Shown: positions 17,840 through 27,240 of the stretch, piece after piece
How the letters are laid out: each line of letters starts with the position of its first letter
Numbering within the stretch: the first letter of the stretch is position 1
Source of the DNA: Halobacillus aidingensis
GTDB taxonomy: Bacteria > Bacillota > Bacilli > Bacillales > Halobacillaceae
Assembly (NCBI RefSeq): GCF_900104185.1
Contig: NZ_FNIZ01000014.1
Span: 42,570 to 106,569, forward strand
Direction of reading: 5' to 3'
Length of the DNA stretch: 64,000 nt
The notes under the pieces: generated by a model
Databases searched by the model: none
Seen by the model: the letters and a program-made list of their open reading frames with translations, nothing else
Told to the model about the DNA's origin: nothing
Position numbers and translations under genes: made by a program

Positions 17840-18032
17840 AGCAATGAAGTACTAATCCTGTTGCTAAACGAGTATGAGAATAAGAAACAACACTCGTTCC
17901 AGATACAGGATTGGTCTGTCCTTTTTTAAAAAGGATTCTATTGCTTTAACATCACCCTACATATATGTCGTGGTGTACCTGAAAGCGATGGCAGGCTCAA
18001 ACCTCTCTGGAACGATTCAGGGAGGTTTATTT
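17840..18032 (+). promoter_or_regulatory. Structured leader of the ABC-F gene
   Basis: Two nested stems come first: AATCCTGT (17854-17861) with ACAGGATT (17905-17912), and AACGAGT (17867-17873) with ACTCGTT (17892-17898). A palindromic TCCTTTTTTAAAAAGGA follows at about 17919. The start site is enclosed by an 11-bp stem, 17999-18009 with 18018-18028, which buries the GGAGG at 18021-18025. ATG 17874 opens a frame that runs into the gene. ABC-F resistance genes are often controlled by ribosome-stalling attenuators; that this is one is inferred. Confidence 0.6.
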
Positions 18033-19613
18033 ATGTTGAACATGCGAGCAATTAATATACAGTATCAAATCGGGAGCCGGAACATTCTTGATATTAAAGA
18101 ACTGAGGATTCATGAAGGGGACCGGATCGGTTTAGTAGGCAGAAACGGAGAAGGGAAAAGTCTCTTGTTGCAATACTTGTTAGGGAAACTCGACATAGTG
18201 CCGCAAGTGGAATGGCACACTTCTTATGGATGGCTGCAACAGATGAATGAAGAAGAATGGAAAACTTCCACAATGAGTGGTGGAGAAAAAACGCTCGCCC
18301 GTCTGGAGCAAGTGCTTGAAAAGGGCCACCCATTGCTTTTTCTTGATGAACCAACCAACAACTTGGATTGGGAGCACATCGAAGACTTAGAAGAAAATTT
18401 GCGCCATCATGAAGGCGCTTATGTCGTTGTTTCTCATGATCGGAAGTTACTCAATCGCTGCTGCAATAAAATATGGGAACTCGAGCAAGGAAAGATAACG
18501 GAATACCATGGTGATTATGATTTTTATGAAGCGCAAAAGGACCTGGAACAAAAACAGAAGTACGAAAAGCACGAACAGTATGTGAAAGAAAAAAACAGAA
18601 TCGAAGAACGAATCCGCCAGAAGCAGTCCCAATCAAAAGGAATGCGAAAACCTCCAAAGAGAATGGGGAATTCCGAGTGGCAGCTGGGTAAAAACAAAGC
18701 GGCTGCCCATCAAAAGAAGGTGGAACGCGTCAGTAAAACACTAGAACACAGGTTGGACCGTCTTGAGAAAGCAGATAAACCGATGGAATGGGATCAAGTG
18801 AAAATGGAGTTCAACCAATTGAATCCTTCAAGTAAAAAAGTGTTGGGGAAGGCGGGGGAGACTGAGGTACAAGTGGGCTCAAGGTTTCTTTTTTCCAGTC
18901 CTGAGTTGTCATTGAGAAATGGATCGAAGACAGCCTTCATCGGTGGAAATGGCACAGGGAAATCCACCTTTATTCGATACCTTTTAAAAAACACCGACTG
19001 GCTTTCTTCTGGAGTAAAGGTGGGATATTTTCATCAGACCCTGGAAGACCTGCCTTTAGAAAAGAAAGTGTACGACTATGCAAGTGAAGGGAGTTCACTA
19101 TCTGAAACTACAATCCGTATCATCCTTGCACGCCTCAGGTTTTTTGCAGATGATATGAACAAAATCATAGGACAATTAAGTGGAGGAGAACGGGTGAAGC
19201 TGTCTTTGGCGAAGTTGATTGCCAGCGGGTCTACGTTCCTCGTGCTGGATGAACCAACGAACCACCTGGACCTTGAAGCTATTCAAGCTTTAGAACGGTT
19301 GATTTGTGATTTTCCAGGGACGATTCTTTTTGTTACCCATGATCGTACATTCATCGAGAGAACAGCGGATCAATTATGGATGATTGAAGATTCAAGGTTA
19401 AAAACATTTGATGGCACATGGAAACAATGGGAAGAATATGTGGAGAATCCCCCCGTCGCGGACGAGGAAGCCTACGATCAGATGGCATTAGAAACAAGGT
19501 TGACGGAACTTATCAGTCGGCTGAGCATGCCAGGGCCGAACGATGATATTGCCGAGTTGGAGTCTGAGTATCAACAAACCTTGTCTCAATTAAAGAAACT
19601 GAAAAAGGATTAA
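18033..19613 (+). CDS. ABC-F ribosome-protection ATPase, VmlR-like
   Basis: A 526-residue protein with two ABC ATPase domains and no membrane segments. The first Walker A is GRNGEGKS (36-43) with MSGGEK and LDEPTNNLD; the second is GGNGTGKS (about 303) with LSGGER and LDEPTNHLD. A charged helical linker (about 165-270) and a C-terminal coiled extension match VmlR-type ABC-F proteins, which bind the ribosomal E site and displace antibiotics such as lincosamides, streptogramin A and pleuromutilins. The antibiotic spectrum cannot be read from sequence. ATG 18033 follows GGAGG, which lies in a hairpin. Confidence 0.85.
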   Translation: MLNMRAINIQYQIGSRNILDIKELRIHEGDRIGLVGRNGEGKSLLLQYLLGKLDIVPQVEWHTSYGWLQQMNEEEWKTSTMSGGEKTLARLEQVLEKGHPLLFLDEPTNNLDWEHIEDLEENLRHHEGAYVVVSHDRKLLNRCCNKIWELEQGKITEYHGDYDFYEAQKDLEQKQKYEKHEQYVKEKNRIEERIRQKQSQSKGMRKPPKRMGNSEWQLGKNKAAAHQKKVERVSKTLEHRLDRLEKADKPMEWDQVKMEFNQLNPSSKKVLGKAGETEVQVGSRFLFSSPELSLRNGSKTAFIGGNGTGKSTFIRYLLKNTDWLSSGVKVGYFHQTLEDLPLEKKVYDYASEGSSLSETTIRIILARLRFFADDMNKIIGQLSGGERVKLSLAKLIASGSTFLVLDEPTNHLDLEAIQALERLICDFPGTILFVTHDRTFIERTADQLWMIEDSRLKTFDGTWKQWEEYVENPPVADEEAYDQMALETRLTELISRLSMPGPNDDIAELESEYQQTLSQLKKLKKD

Positions 19614-19645
19614 AAAAAAGCGACCGGCTGCGGTCGCTTTTTTTA
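19613..19645 (+). terminator. Intrinsic terminator
   Basis: AAAAAAAGCGACCG/CGGTCGCTTTTTTT after the ABC-F gene; symmetric enough to act both ways. Confidence 0.88.
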
Positions 19646-19691
19646 TGATAAGAGAGATCTCGCTGCGTGAAGAAACACTTCTCACGACAAG

Positions 19692-20564
19692 CTACCGAGA
19701 CGTCTCAACTTTCTTTGCCTCTTTGTTATTTCTCAAGAACATGTAAAGAGAAGCGCCGAAGATTGTGAAGTAACCGAGAATGCTGAAGATATCGGGTACT
19801 TGGTCAAATAAGATAATACTGATGAGTGCCGAGTAGACGACAGTGGAATAGAAGAAGATCGAGATCTCACGTGCCGGTGCGAATTTATAGGCGATCGTCA
19901 AACCGAACTGTCCTAACGTCGCAAATGCACCAGCGGATAGTAGGTATACCCATTGTTTCAAGCTCATCGGTTCATAGAAAGCAATGGTGAAAGGGAGCAG
20001 GGTGACCGTCGTGAAAAACGAGAAGTAGAAAACGATGGTGTAAAATTTCTCCTTATCTCCTAAAACACGCAGTAAAGTATAAGCGCCCGCCGCAAAAACA
20101 GCTGAAAAAATTCCCGCGAGGTAAGGGATGAACTCGACGGAAAACGCCGGTTTAATGATGAACAGTGTGCCGATAAAAGCGACGATAATAGCGATGATTT
20201 GATACAAACGTGCTTTCTCTTTCAAAAAGATAGCCGAAAAAATAATTAACAAAAAAGGACTGAGTTTGTTGAGCATATCCGCGTCTGACAGCACGAGGTT
20301 ATCAATGGCATAGAAAAACAACACCATCCCGATCGTACCAAGTGCTGAACGAGAGAGCAGCAGCTTCTGGTTTTCCTTTTTTCCAAATAATCGTTCTTTG
20401 TTGTACATGACAAAACCAAAGGCGATAATGGCTGATACGAGGTTGCGGAATAAGGTCTTTTGAACAGTCGGAACGTCTCCAGACAGCTTGACTAGTGCCG
20501 CCATCATAGAGAAGCCGAAGGCAGATATAAGTAAAAGTATGATTCCTTTATTTCGATTGCTCAT
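19692..20564 (-). CDS. EamA-type DMT-family transporter
   Basis: A 290-residue integral membrane protein with about ten transmembrane helices arranged as two EamA repeats. It is typical of the drug/metabolite transporter superfamily of small-molecule exporters; the substrate is unknown. ATG 20564 is preceded by GGAGG at the right distance; the 17 further residues upstream are not needed. Composite repeat R2 begins about 90 bases upstream of the start. Confidence 0.87.
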   Translation of the reverse strand: MSNRNKGIILLLISAFGFSMMAALVKLSGDVPTVQKTLFRNLVSAIIAFGFVMYNKERLFGKKENQKLLLSRSALGTIGMVLFFYAIDNLVLSDADMLNKLSPFLLIIFSAIFLKEKARLYQIIAIIVAFIGTLFIIKPAFSVEFIPYLAGIFSAVFAAGAYTLLRVLGDKEKFYTIVFYFSFFTTVTLLPFTIAFYEPMSLKQWVYLLSAGAFATLGQFGLTIAYKFAPAREISIFFYSTVVYSALISIILFDQVPDIFSILGYFTIFGASLYMFLRNNKEAKKVETSR

Positions 20565-20655
20565 GATGGTTCCTCCAGTTGTACTTAGGTTGTGCAAAAA
20601 AAACACCTTTACCATCCTAATACAAAAAACCCTCGAAAGAAAGCCAGATGCACTT

Positions 20656-21334
20656 CTTCCACAAAAGCTCCCGATTGTGGAAGACTCGGTTTCGAGATAA
20701 CCGGGGTTCGTTTGCCTTATAGGGAGTCGGGGTGCTTGGGAAGCAGCTCGTCCAGCTCCATCGCCCAGACACTCGCGTCATAAGCAGAACAGCAAAGGAA
20801 TGAAAAAACACATTCCGTTGCTGTTCTGCTTATGCCAGTCGTGTCTACCAGGGCGATTCCGCATTTGAACACTTTCCTGTGGGTGAGCGCCGAGCTTCCT
20901 CGGGCGGGCTGCCGCACTAAGGGATCTCGCCTATCTCCTTCTCCCACGGGAGTCTCGCAGCTTCCCAACCATCCCATTCGATTTAGGAGAGAATCGAACC
21001 CCTATACCCAGATGTGGCTTTTTCCACTCCCACTCAGAAGCAGACATAAAGCGCTCTATATCAAGTTTTTACACTCGGAGTGACACGGAGAGAATTGTAT
21101 ATTATCCACTTCACTTGAACATACAAGCAGAGTTTCTGAGAACTGGTTTCGAGAACCTGATATGGTAAAGGGGCGGAGGGGAATGGGGAGACTCCTGCGG
21201 AAAAAATGTGCTTGGTGAGCCCCCACAGGACGCAGTTCGAGGAGGCTCACCGCACTCCCGCGGAAAGCGACTCATTCCCCGCAGCCCCATCCACTCAATA
21301 AACATCTCGAAATCAAGTCTTCAAGAATCCTGCT
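20656..21334 (+). repeat. Composite palindromic repeat, copy R2 (complete)
   Basis: A complete copy of about 680 bases between divergent genes. The left terminal repeat includes GAAGACTCGGTTTCGAGA (about 20681-20698) and the right one TCTCGAAATCAAGTCTTC (about 21305-21322). M1 lies at about 20729-20977 with the inserted hairpin, and M2 at about 21169-21289 in the opposite sense. The spacer carries the shared word AAGCGCTCTATATCAAG. I see no gene in 20565-21421. Confidence 0.9.
20751..20871 (+). repeat. Inserted hairpin inside M1 of R2
   Basis: A 121-base inverted repeat at the same site as in R1 and R3. Its stem includes CATAAGCAGAACAGC paired with GCTGTTCTGCTTATG. Confidence 0.85.
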
Positions 21335-21421
21335 ATATAGCGGAGTAAAGTGGATTGTCTATACATGGTCTTGAAAAGTGCGATATACTTGGAGTAGTCA
21401 AGGAGAAGGAAAGGGCGATAG

Positions 21422-21706
21422 ATGTTGATATGTTCTCATCCTATTTTTGAGAGAACGCGTGTCATAGAAAATAATCAGCAGCTTTATATAGAAAAAGAAA
21501 ACACGCTTAAGCTGTTTGAAACGAGGGTCGTGTCACCAAAGGAAACTTTTCCTCTTCATGCTATTCATGATGTTTCATATCGAAAGTCTTCGGATATGTA
21601 TGGAATGCTGTATTTGCATACACACAAAGGTGTACGCGCTTATATGGTGAAAGAAGACCCTGATCCTTGGATGAAAAAGTTAAAAGCATGTCTTTTAAGA
21701 AACTGA
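21422..21706 (+). CDS. Small hypothetical protein
   Basis: A 94-residue soluble protein of unknown function with mixed alpha/beta character (ENNQQLYIEKENTLKLFETR, then LHAIHDVSYRKSS and GMLYLHTHKGVRAYMV). The strand-rich middle suggests a PH-like or similar small barrel, which is only an impression. AAGGAGAAGGAAAGG lies upstream of the ATG. It is followed after 31 bases by a GNAT gene, so the two may form an operon. Confidence 0.65.
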   Translation: MLICSHPIFERTRVIENNQQLYIEKENTLKLFETRVVSPKETFPLHAIHDVSYRKSSDMYGMLYLHTHKGVRAYMVKEDPDPWMKKLKACLLRN

Positions 21707-21737
21707 TATCAATTAGAAGGATATAGGACGTGATGGA

Positions 21738-22292
21738 GTGGAAGTGATTGAAGAGAATGACCGTATTTATCTTCGGGAAGTCTTACTTGAAGACTGGTCA
21801 GCTTTTCACCCTTATTCATCGAACGAAGAGACGGTAAAACACCAGCCGTGGGGGCCGAACACAGAGGAAGATAGTCTCTTTTTCGTCCGTCAAGTGATTA
21901 TTGATCGTAAACAAAGACATAGAAGCCGCTATGTTTTTACAATTGTAGAAAAAGAAATGGACCAAGTGGTTGGTAATATTGAGATGAACATCAGAGACTG
22001 GGATGGTGTCGGTGAAATCGGGTTTATCATTCATCATGATTATTGGGGAAGAGGCCTGGCCACAGAATCCGTTCAATTAATGATCAACTATTGTTTTGAG
22101 CATTGTGAACTTCAGCGAATAGTGGCTACATCAAATCCGGAGAATATCGGATCAATCAAGGTGCTAGAAAAGGTCGGGATGATTAAAGAAGGAACGCTTC
22201 GGAAGGATTTGCTTGTCAAAGGGAAATGGCAGGATTCTTGTGTCTACAGCATGCTGAGGGAAGAATGGATAGAAAAAAGCGCAAGGCTATAG
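21738..22292 (+). CDS. GNAT acetyltransferase, RimJ/RimL type
   Basis: A 184-residue GNAT of the RimJ/RimL group. The acetyl-CoA loop is IHHDYWGRGLATESVQLMI and the C-terminal motif NPENIGSIKVLEKVGMIKEG is typical of this subfamily. It acetylates an unknown amine, protein N-terminus or small molecule. It starts with GTG 21738, with GGAG a few bases upstream. Its stop codon lies inside the terminator stem at 22273-22307. Confidence 0.85.
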   Translation: MEVIEENDRIYLREVLLEDWSAFHPYSSNEETVKHQPWGPNTEEDSLFFVRQVIIDRKQRHRSRYVFTIVEKEMDQVVGNIEMNIRDWDGVGEIGFIIHHDYWGRGLATESVQLMINYCFEHCELQRIVATSNPENIGSIKVLEKVGMIKEGTLRKDLLVKGKWQDSCVYSMLREEWIEKSARL

Positions 22293-22307
22293 CCTTGCGC
22301 TTTTTTT
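22273..22307. terminator. Bidirectional terminator overlapping a stop codon
   Basis: A 15-bp stem (AAAAAAGCGCAAGGC arm) with T7; it includes the last codons of the GNAT gene and serves the converging SulP gene too. Confidence 0.88.
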
Positions 22308-23766
22308 ATGAAGCATTCAGTTTGTCATTGACTGTAAGACGTTGAACAAGCTGAGAGCTGTCCTTATTCAATCCGACAATCTCGACATCTACATCACGGT
22401 CTTCATATTTCGTTATAAGTTTATCAATCGCAGCAACAGCTGAGTCATCCCAAACATGGGCATGAGTAAAATCAATGACGACATGAGGGACTTGAACATC
22501 ATAGTCGAAATGCTTAATCAAGCTGTCTGTGGAAGCAAAGAAGACTTGACCACTGACATGGTAAACCATTTTTTCTGCATTCTGGTCGAATACTTCCTCA
22601 ACTTTTACTTTTGAAATCTTAGCAACGAAGAAGATAGCACTTAAAATGACACCAGCAATGACGCCTTTAGACAGGTCATGAGTTTGTACAACCGTACCAA
22701 CGGTTACTAGCATGACGATACTGTCTGTAACCGGAGTCTTTTTGAAGCGTGTCAATGAGCTCCAATCAAACGTTCCAATCGATACCATAATCATAACCCC
22801 GACAAGGACCGCCATAGGAATTTGAACAAGTAGATCGTTGAATACAATAATCAACAACATCATAAATATTCCTGCTACGAGTGTCGATAATCGTCCACGA
22901 CCACCAGAGGAGACGTTAATAACGGATTGACCGATCATGGCACAACCAGCCATTCCACCGAAGAAACCGGAAACCACATTGGCCATTCCCTGTCCTCTGG
23001 CTTCTTTATTTTTATCACTCACTGTATCTGTCATATCATCTACAATCTGGGCAGTTAATAATGATTCAAGTAACCCTACAAAGGCAAGAGCTAGTGATAT
23101 AGGGAAAATAATTTGTAGCGTTTCAAACGTCAATGGAATATCTGGTAGTAGGAAAATAGGTAACGTACTGGATAGTTCCCCCATATCCCCTACTGTTTTC
23201 AATCCAGCTCCTGTGGTGATGGCGATGATTGTCATTACGACAATAGCCACTAATGGTGATGGAACGGATTTAGTGAACCTTGGCAGGATATAAATAATAG
23301 CTAATGAACCTACCACCATCGCATACATAGCTAGTCCTGCCCCTTCAAAATGGACAAGTTGTGATGAGAAAATAAGAATGGCTAAGGCATTGACAAATCC
23401 AATCATGACAGACCTAGGAATAAACTTCATAAGCTGACCAATTTTTAATGCACCCAAAGTGAACTGTAAGATACCCGTCAAAATCGTAGCAGCAAGTAAA
23501 TACTCCAAACCGTGGTCCTTGACTAAAGTGACCATAAGGACAGCCATAGCTCCGGTGGCGGCAGAAATCATACCAGGACGACCACCCAGAAAAGCAATGA
23601 CGAAAGCGATACAGAAGGAAGCGTACAACCCTACCATGGGGTCGACTCCAGCGATGATAGAGAAAGCGATCGCTTCAGGGATGAGCGCCATAGCGACAAC
23701 CATGCCTGAAAGCACATCGTTTTTTACGTTTCCAAACCATTGTTGTTTAATTGTTTCTGTGTTCAA
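22306..23766 (-). CDS. SulP-family anion transporter with STAS domain
   Basis: A 486-residue SulP transporter. The first about 385 residues hold ten or more transmembrane helices, with [20 protein letters not shown] as a conserved early helix. A cytoplasmic STAS domain occupies about 395-486. The family moves sulfate, bicarbonate or other anions, often with Na+; the sequence resembles the bacterial BicA-like group, but the substrate is unproven. The start is TTG 23766 with GAGGTG five bases upstream. A perfect inverted repeat lies in the leader at 23797-23815. Confidence 0.87.
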   Translation of the reverse strand: MNTETIKQQWFGNVKNDVLSGMVVAMALIPEAIAFSIIAGVDPMVGLYASFCIAFVIAFLGGRPGMISAATGAMAVLMVTLVKDHGLEYLLAATILTGILQFTLGALKIGQLMKFIPRSVMIGFVNALAILIFSSQLVHFEGAGLAMYAMVVGSLAIIYILPRFTKSVPSPLVAIVVMTIIAITTGAGLKTVGDMGELSSTLPIFLLPDIPLTFETLQIIFPISLALAFVGLLESLLTAQIVDDMTDTVSDKNKEARGQGMANVVSGFFGGMAGCAMIGQSVINVSSGGRGRLSTLVAGIFMMLLIIVFNDLLVQIPMAVLVGVMIMVSIGTFDWSSLTRFKKTPVTDSIVMLVTVGTVVQTHDLSKGVIAGVILSAIFFVAKISKVKVEEVFDQNAEKMVYHVSGQVFFASTDSLIKHFDYDVQVPHVVIDFTHAHVWDDSAVAAIDKLITKYEDRDVDVEIVGLNKDSSQLVQRLTVNDKLNAS

Positions 23767-23796
23767 TTTCGCACCTCTTTCTATTATTTTTGTATT

Positions 23797-23815
23797 GTAT
23801 TGTCCGTGACAATAC
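23797..23815. promoter_or_regulatory. Inverted repeat upstream of SulP gene
   Basis: GTATTGTC-CGT-GACAATAC is a perfect 8-bp inverted repeat 31 bases before the SulP start codon. Its size suits an operator or a short leader hairpin. The rest of the 282-base gap (23767-24048) is AT-rich and shows only a weak GGGG/CCCC hairpin near 23855-23875. Confidence 0.5.
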
Positions 23816-24048
23816 GAAAATCCGGCAAGAACGATCAGATTATATCACCTATAGGGGATATTACATAACCCCATGTAAGCGCATAAATAAATATTTCACT
23901 CCTTTTTTCTCTTTTTTTCGCCTTCATAGACCCTAACTATACAAAATTAATTTTATTCAGTGTTATTTAATAGGAGTTTTATTACCTTTATCATGAATGA
24001 AAATGGTAAAATGGAAAAAATAGAAGATTATCGATTGGGGGAATTCAG

Positions 24049-24468
24049 ATGTATCAAAAAATATTAGTAGCAGCAGATGGATCCGAACACTCAATCCGTA
24101 CAGCTGAACGCGCGGCTGAACTTGTCAACTTACAAGAGGATGGAGAAATTACAATCGTTTATGTGATCGATGGTGAGCAGTCGAAGTCAGATGTCCTATC
24201 CGAAGGTGATCAAGGCATGGTTGAACAGCGTCGACAGCAGAGATTGAAACCAATCGAAGAAATCCTTCAGGAGAAAAATGCTTCTTATCAAATAAATATA
24301 CAACATGGTGAACCAGGTCCAACGATCGTTAAATATGCGAATGAAAATAACTTTGACCTTGTAGTAATTGGAAGTAGAGGTTTGAATACACTGCAGGAAA
24401 TGGTATTAGGTAGTGTAAGTCATAAAGTGGCGAAGAGAGCGAAATGTCCAGTTATGATTGTGAAATGA
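24049..24468 (+). CDS. Universal stress protein, UspA family
   Basis: A 139-residue UspA-domain protein. The N-terminus YQKILVAADGSEHS and the C-terminal ATP-binding motif GSRGLNTLQEMVLGSVS (G-x2-G-x9-G-S) are complete, so it probably binds ATP. Its role is a general stress response; the exact target is unknown. GGGGG lies seven bases before the ATG. A zinc-ribbon gene follows after 35 bases and may be cotranscribed. Confidence 0.9.
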   Translation: MYQKILVAADGSEHSIRTAERAAELVNLQEDGEITIVYVIDGEQSKSDVLSEGDQGMVEQRRQQRLKPIEEILQEKNASYQINIQHGEPGPTIVKYANENNFDLVVIGSRGLNTLQEMVLGSVSHKVAKRAKCPVMIVK

Positions 24469-24503
24469 TGGTAATTGTAGTCTAGAAGGGAGATGTATAT
24501 CCA

Positions 24504-24710
24504 ATGAGTGAGCAAGGCTGTATTAAATGTGGAAGTACAGATGCAGGAAAAAAGGATGTATCTATGACAGGTTCAGGTCTATCAAAAATGATGGATGTAC
24601 AAAACAACAAATTCACCGTCGTATATTGCAAAAACTGCGGATACTCAGAGTTTTACAATCAAAATGCTTCCAAAGCAGGTAACATTCTCGACTTTTTCTT
24701 TGGAGGCTAA
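24504..24710 (+). CDS. Zinc-ribbon protein
   Basis: A 68-residue protein with two CxxC knuckles, CIKCGS near the N-terminus and CKNCGY at about 43-48, forming a zinc ribbon. It ends in the hydrophobic ILDFFFGG. Similar small proteins are annotated as zinc-ribbon nucleic-acid-binding proteins without known function. GAAGGGAGATG precedes the start. The terminator at 24738-24771 closes it and the converging ABC permease gene. Confidence 0.8.
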   Translation: MSEQGCIKCGSTDAGKKDVSMTGSGLSKMMDVQNNKFTVVYCKNCGYSEFYNQNASKAGNILDFFFGG

Positions 24711-24737
24711 CCCTAAATGAATTACGGTGGAATATTT

Positions 24738-24771
24738 AAAAGCTCTGAGTTTTTCACTCAGAGCTTTTTTA
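24738..24771. terminator. Bidirectional terminator
   Basis: AAAAGCTCTGAGT/ACTCAGAGCTTTTTT stem between converging genes. Confidence 0.88.
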
Positions 24772-24775
24772 ATGT

Positions 24776-26410
24776 TCAAAGGATCTTATAGTATTTTTGC
24801 TGGACCATACGATTCAAGAAATATTGTGTAATGGCAGTGATGATCAGCAACACAAGGATCAGTACACTACTCACCGTCCATATCCCTTCCAAGCCACTAT
24901 TCCACAAAATAAGAATGACGACTCCGAAGACTGCAGCTTCCAGTGCGAGAGGGACGATTCCAATAAATCTTCCTTTAAATACTTCACGCTCATCCGTCCA
25001 ATTAAGCTTAGGAGTATACAAGTCAATGATGAGCCCTGCAATGCTAGCAATCCAGCCTGTAATAAGAGAAATCACAAACCAGAGGAACCATATGATAAAA
25101 GGTACTTTAAGGACGATTAGAGCGGCCAAGCTTAAAAGAAGTATGGATAGAAAGTTCATGAAGAAGGACACAAGCAGCTTGCTAAGGATGACCTTTGAGG
25201 CCGGAATCGGCAAGTATAAATGATTGAACCAGCTCTTCCCATCTCTGGAAACAGAGGAAAAGGAGGCGGGGTTGATTCCTAGTGCGACAACTGTGAGCCC
25301 GAACATCCCGAGGATGACTTTTTTTCCTTCAATTACATTGAGCTGCGTGCCCCACCCCGTAAGAGGTCCGTTGGGGTCCAGCATCATGATAATAATCAAG
25401 AATACAGGAAAGAAAAGGCTTTGTACGACAATTTGTGTGAAGAAAGTCGGTGTTCGAAAGATGATGCGTATCTCTTTTTTCCATAAGCTCATTAGTATGG
25501 ACTGCTGCTTCACATGTTTCTGAACTTTCTCTTCGTCGAATTCGCTGCGCTTTCCTCCAGATAACCCCAGTACTCCTTTGAAGTAGAACCTCTGTCCGAC
25601 TGTGAGGAATAACAGGATTGCCCCTAGAGATAAAGCGACAAACAGCAGGAAATAAAAAAGGCCAGTCCAGGATCCTATATCAGTCAGTGCGATACTGCTG
25701 AAATAAGCAGTCGGGAAGAACTTCGTTACAAGTTCAAGAAGAGCGTTTTGCTGTGTTAACATTTCGGCTGCGTTGCCTGTTCCAGAATCCAACCTTACCA
25801 GTACATTGATTCCGATGGCAAAGACAAATCCAAGGAGCCCGACGAGGACTTTCGTACGATCTTTATTTTTAGATATGTTAGCAAATCGCATAATGAACAT
25901 TAATACGATGGCAGTTAAAACGAAAGGAATGATCGGCGTCAAAGCCCATACGATAAACCCCAAAAGGTAATAAAGGACTCCAGACCCACTATGTATGCCA
26001 TAAAATACGAGAGAAGGGAGCAGCAAGATCGTATTCAAACCGTATAACGATAGAAATGGAACCGCAGACTTCCCGAACAAGATTTGATACGGTTGAAAAG
26101 GTAAAGAAATAAAGGACTCCACATCTTCGGCGAAGTAAAAAGAACTGAGTACAGTCCCTATACTTGTGAAACAGAAAATAAAAGTCATCATCACAAACAA
26201 TAACCCGAGAATGACTCCTTCGTTGCCTATTGGTTCAAGGGCGGCATACATGTTACCAATGATACCTTGGATGAAAAACAATATAAGCAGACCGAAAGGG
26301 ATCATCATTAAACCAATCATGATATATCCGAATTTTTCCATACTGCTTTTGTTAGCCATGGACAACTGCATTTTGACCATGACTCGCATTAATTTCCACG
26401 CTTTACTCAT
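24776..26410 (-). CDS. ABC transporter permease (about 540-residue type)
   Basis: A 544-residue membrane protein with about twelve helices spread over the whole length and a large cytoplasmic loop near 265-305. Size and layout fit the family of putative ABC exporter permeases that pair with a YthP-like ATPase. The upstream ATPase gene overlaps it by eight bases (26403-26410), so they form one transporter. The substrate is unknown. The GAGCTGACG region serves as its ribosome-binding area. Confidence 0.82.
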   Translation of the reverse strand: MSKAWKLMRVMVKMQLSMANKSSMEKFGYIMIGLMMIPFGLLILFFIQGIIGNMYAALEPIGNEGVILGLLFVMMTFIFCFTSIGTVLSSFYFAEDVESFISLPFQPYQILFGKSAVPFLSLYGLNTILLLPSLVFYGIHSGSGVLYYLLGFIVWALTPIIPFVLTAIVLMFIMRFANISKNKDRTKVLVGLLGFVFAIGINVLVRLDSGTGNAAEMLTQQNALLELVTKFFPTAYFSSIALTDIGSWTGLFYFLLFVALSLGAILLFLTVGQRFYFKGVLGLSGGKRSEFDEEKVQKHVKQQSILMSLWKKEIRIIFRTPTFFTQIVVQSLFFPVFLIIIMMLDPNGPLTGWGTQLNVIEGKKVILGMFGLTVVALGINPASFSSVSRDGKSWFNHLYLPIPASKVILSKLLVSFFMNFLSILLLSLAALIVLKVPFIIWFLWFVISLITGWIASIAGLIIDLYTPKLNWTDEREVFKGRFIGIVPLALEAAVFGVVILILWNSGLEGIWTVSSVLILVLLIITAITQYFLNRMVQQKYYKIL

Positions 26411-27125
26411 TTTGCGTCAGCTCCAGGAACAATTGCTCCAGATTATCATCATCTTTAAATTGCTGTCTCATCTCAGCCATATTTCCCTTGAATTGCACAT
26501 GCCCATTGTTAATGATAGCGACTTCATCACACAGCTGTTCCACTACTTCTAATACGTGAGTGGAAAAGAAGACGATTTTCCCTCTTCTGGCATGGTCGCG
26601 CATCATCTCCTTTAATGTGTAGGAAGATTTCGGATCCAGCCCCGTTAACGGTTCATCTAGAATCCATACATCCGGATCATGAAGCAGTACACCACTGACA
26701 ACAATTTTTTGTCTCATTCCATGGGAGTAGGTTTGAATATGATCATTCAAAGCCTCATAAATGCCAAAGCTTTTTGTTAAGTATTCGATCTTTTCTTTCC
26801 GGATATCCTTAGGGACTTCGAACACATCAGCAATGAAATTTAAATATTCGATTCCTTTTAACCTGAGAAAAATGTCTGAACGATCCGGGACATACCCAAA
26901 TTGATGTTTTGCCTTCATCGGTTCTTTCGCGACATCGATGCCATTCATAATGATCGAACCTTCATCAATGGGCAAAATCCCTGTCATCATCTTGATGGTT
27001 GTTGATTTTCCAGCCCCATTCGGGCCGAGAAAGCCGAAGATTTTACCATCTGGTACAGAAAGATCAAGGTCTTTGACCGCGTGCTTTCCTGCGAAGCTTT
27101 TAGAGATACGATTAATTTCTATCAT
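26403..27125 (-). CDS. ABC transporter ATP-binding protein
   Basis: A 240-residue ABC ATPase with GPNGAGKST (Walker A, about 36-44), a YSHGMRQK signature, VWILDEPLTGLD (Walker B) and an H-loop STHVLE. It is the energiser for the permease encoded next, which it overlaps by eight bases. Such ATPase-first pairs export drugs, peptides or lipids in Firmicutes. AAAGGGTGAAAAT precedes the ATG. Composite repeat R3 starts about 115 bases upstream. Confidence 0.9.
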   Translation of the reverse strand: MIEINRISKSFAGKHAVKDLDLSVPDGKIFGFLGPNGAGKSTTIKMMTGILPIDEGSIIMNGIDVAKEPMKAKHQFGYVPDRSDIFLRLKGIEYLNFIADVFEVPKDIRKEKIEYLTKSFGIYEALNDHIQTYSHGMRQKIVVSGVLLHDPDVWILDEPLTGLDPKSSYTLKEMMRDHARRGKIVFFSTHVLEVVEQLCDEVAIINNGHVQFKGNMAEMRQQFKDDDNLEQLFLELTQNE

Positions 27126-27240
27126 ATTTTCACCCTTTACCTAAATTGCTTTCCTCTTTTCTATACGAAAGAGAAGGGAACAATGTTTCAATTTTCCAAC
27201 GCTCAGTTGGTTATTATATTCCTCTGGTTATTGAAGTATA

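Noticed and set aside
20975..21005. tRNA-like GGGGTTCGATTCTC on the minus strand
   Set aside because: It is the GGGGTTCG / CGAACCCC flank that surrounds M1 in every copy; no acceptor or anticodon arm is present.
20717..21305. Several open frames of 60-90 codons in repeat R2, and similar ones in R1, R3, R5 and R6
   Set aside because: They recur as translations of the same repeats on both strands, lack ribosome-binding sites and decay between copies.
22937..23293. 118-codon plus-strand frame
   Set aside because: Antisense shadow of the SulP gene.
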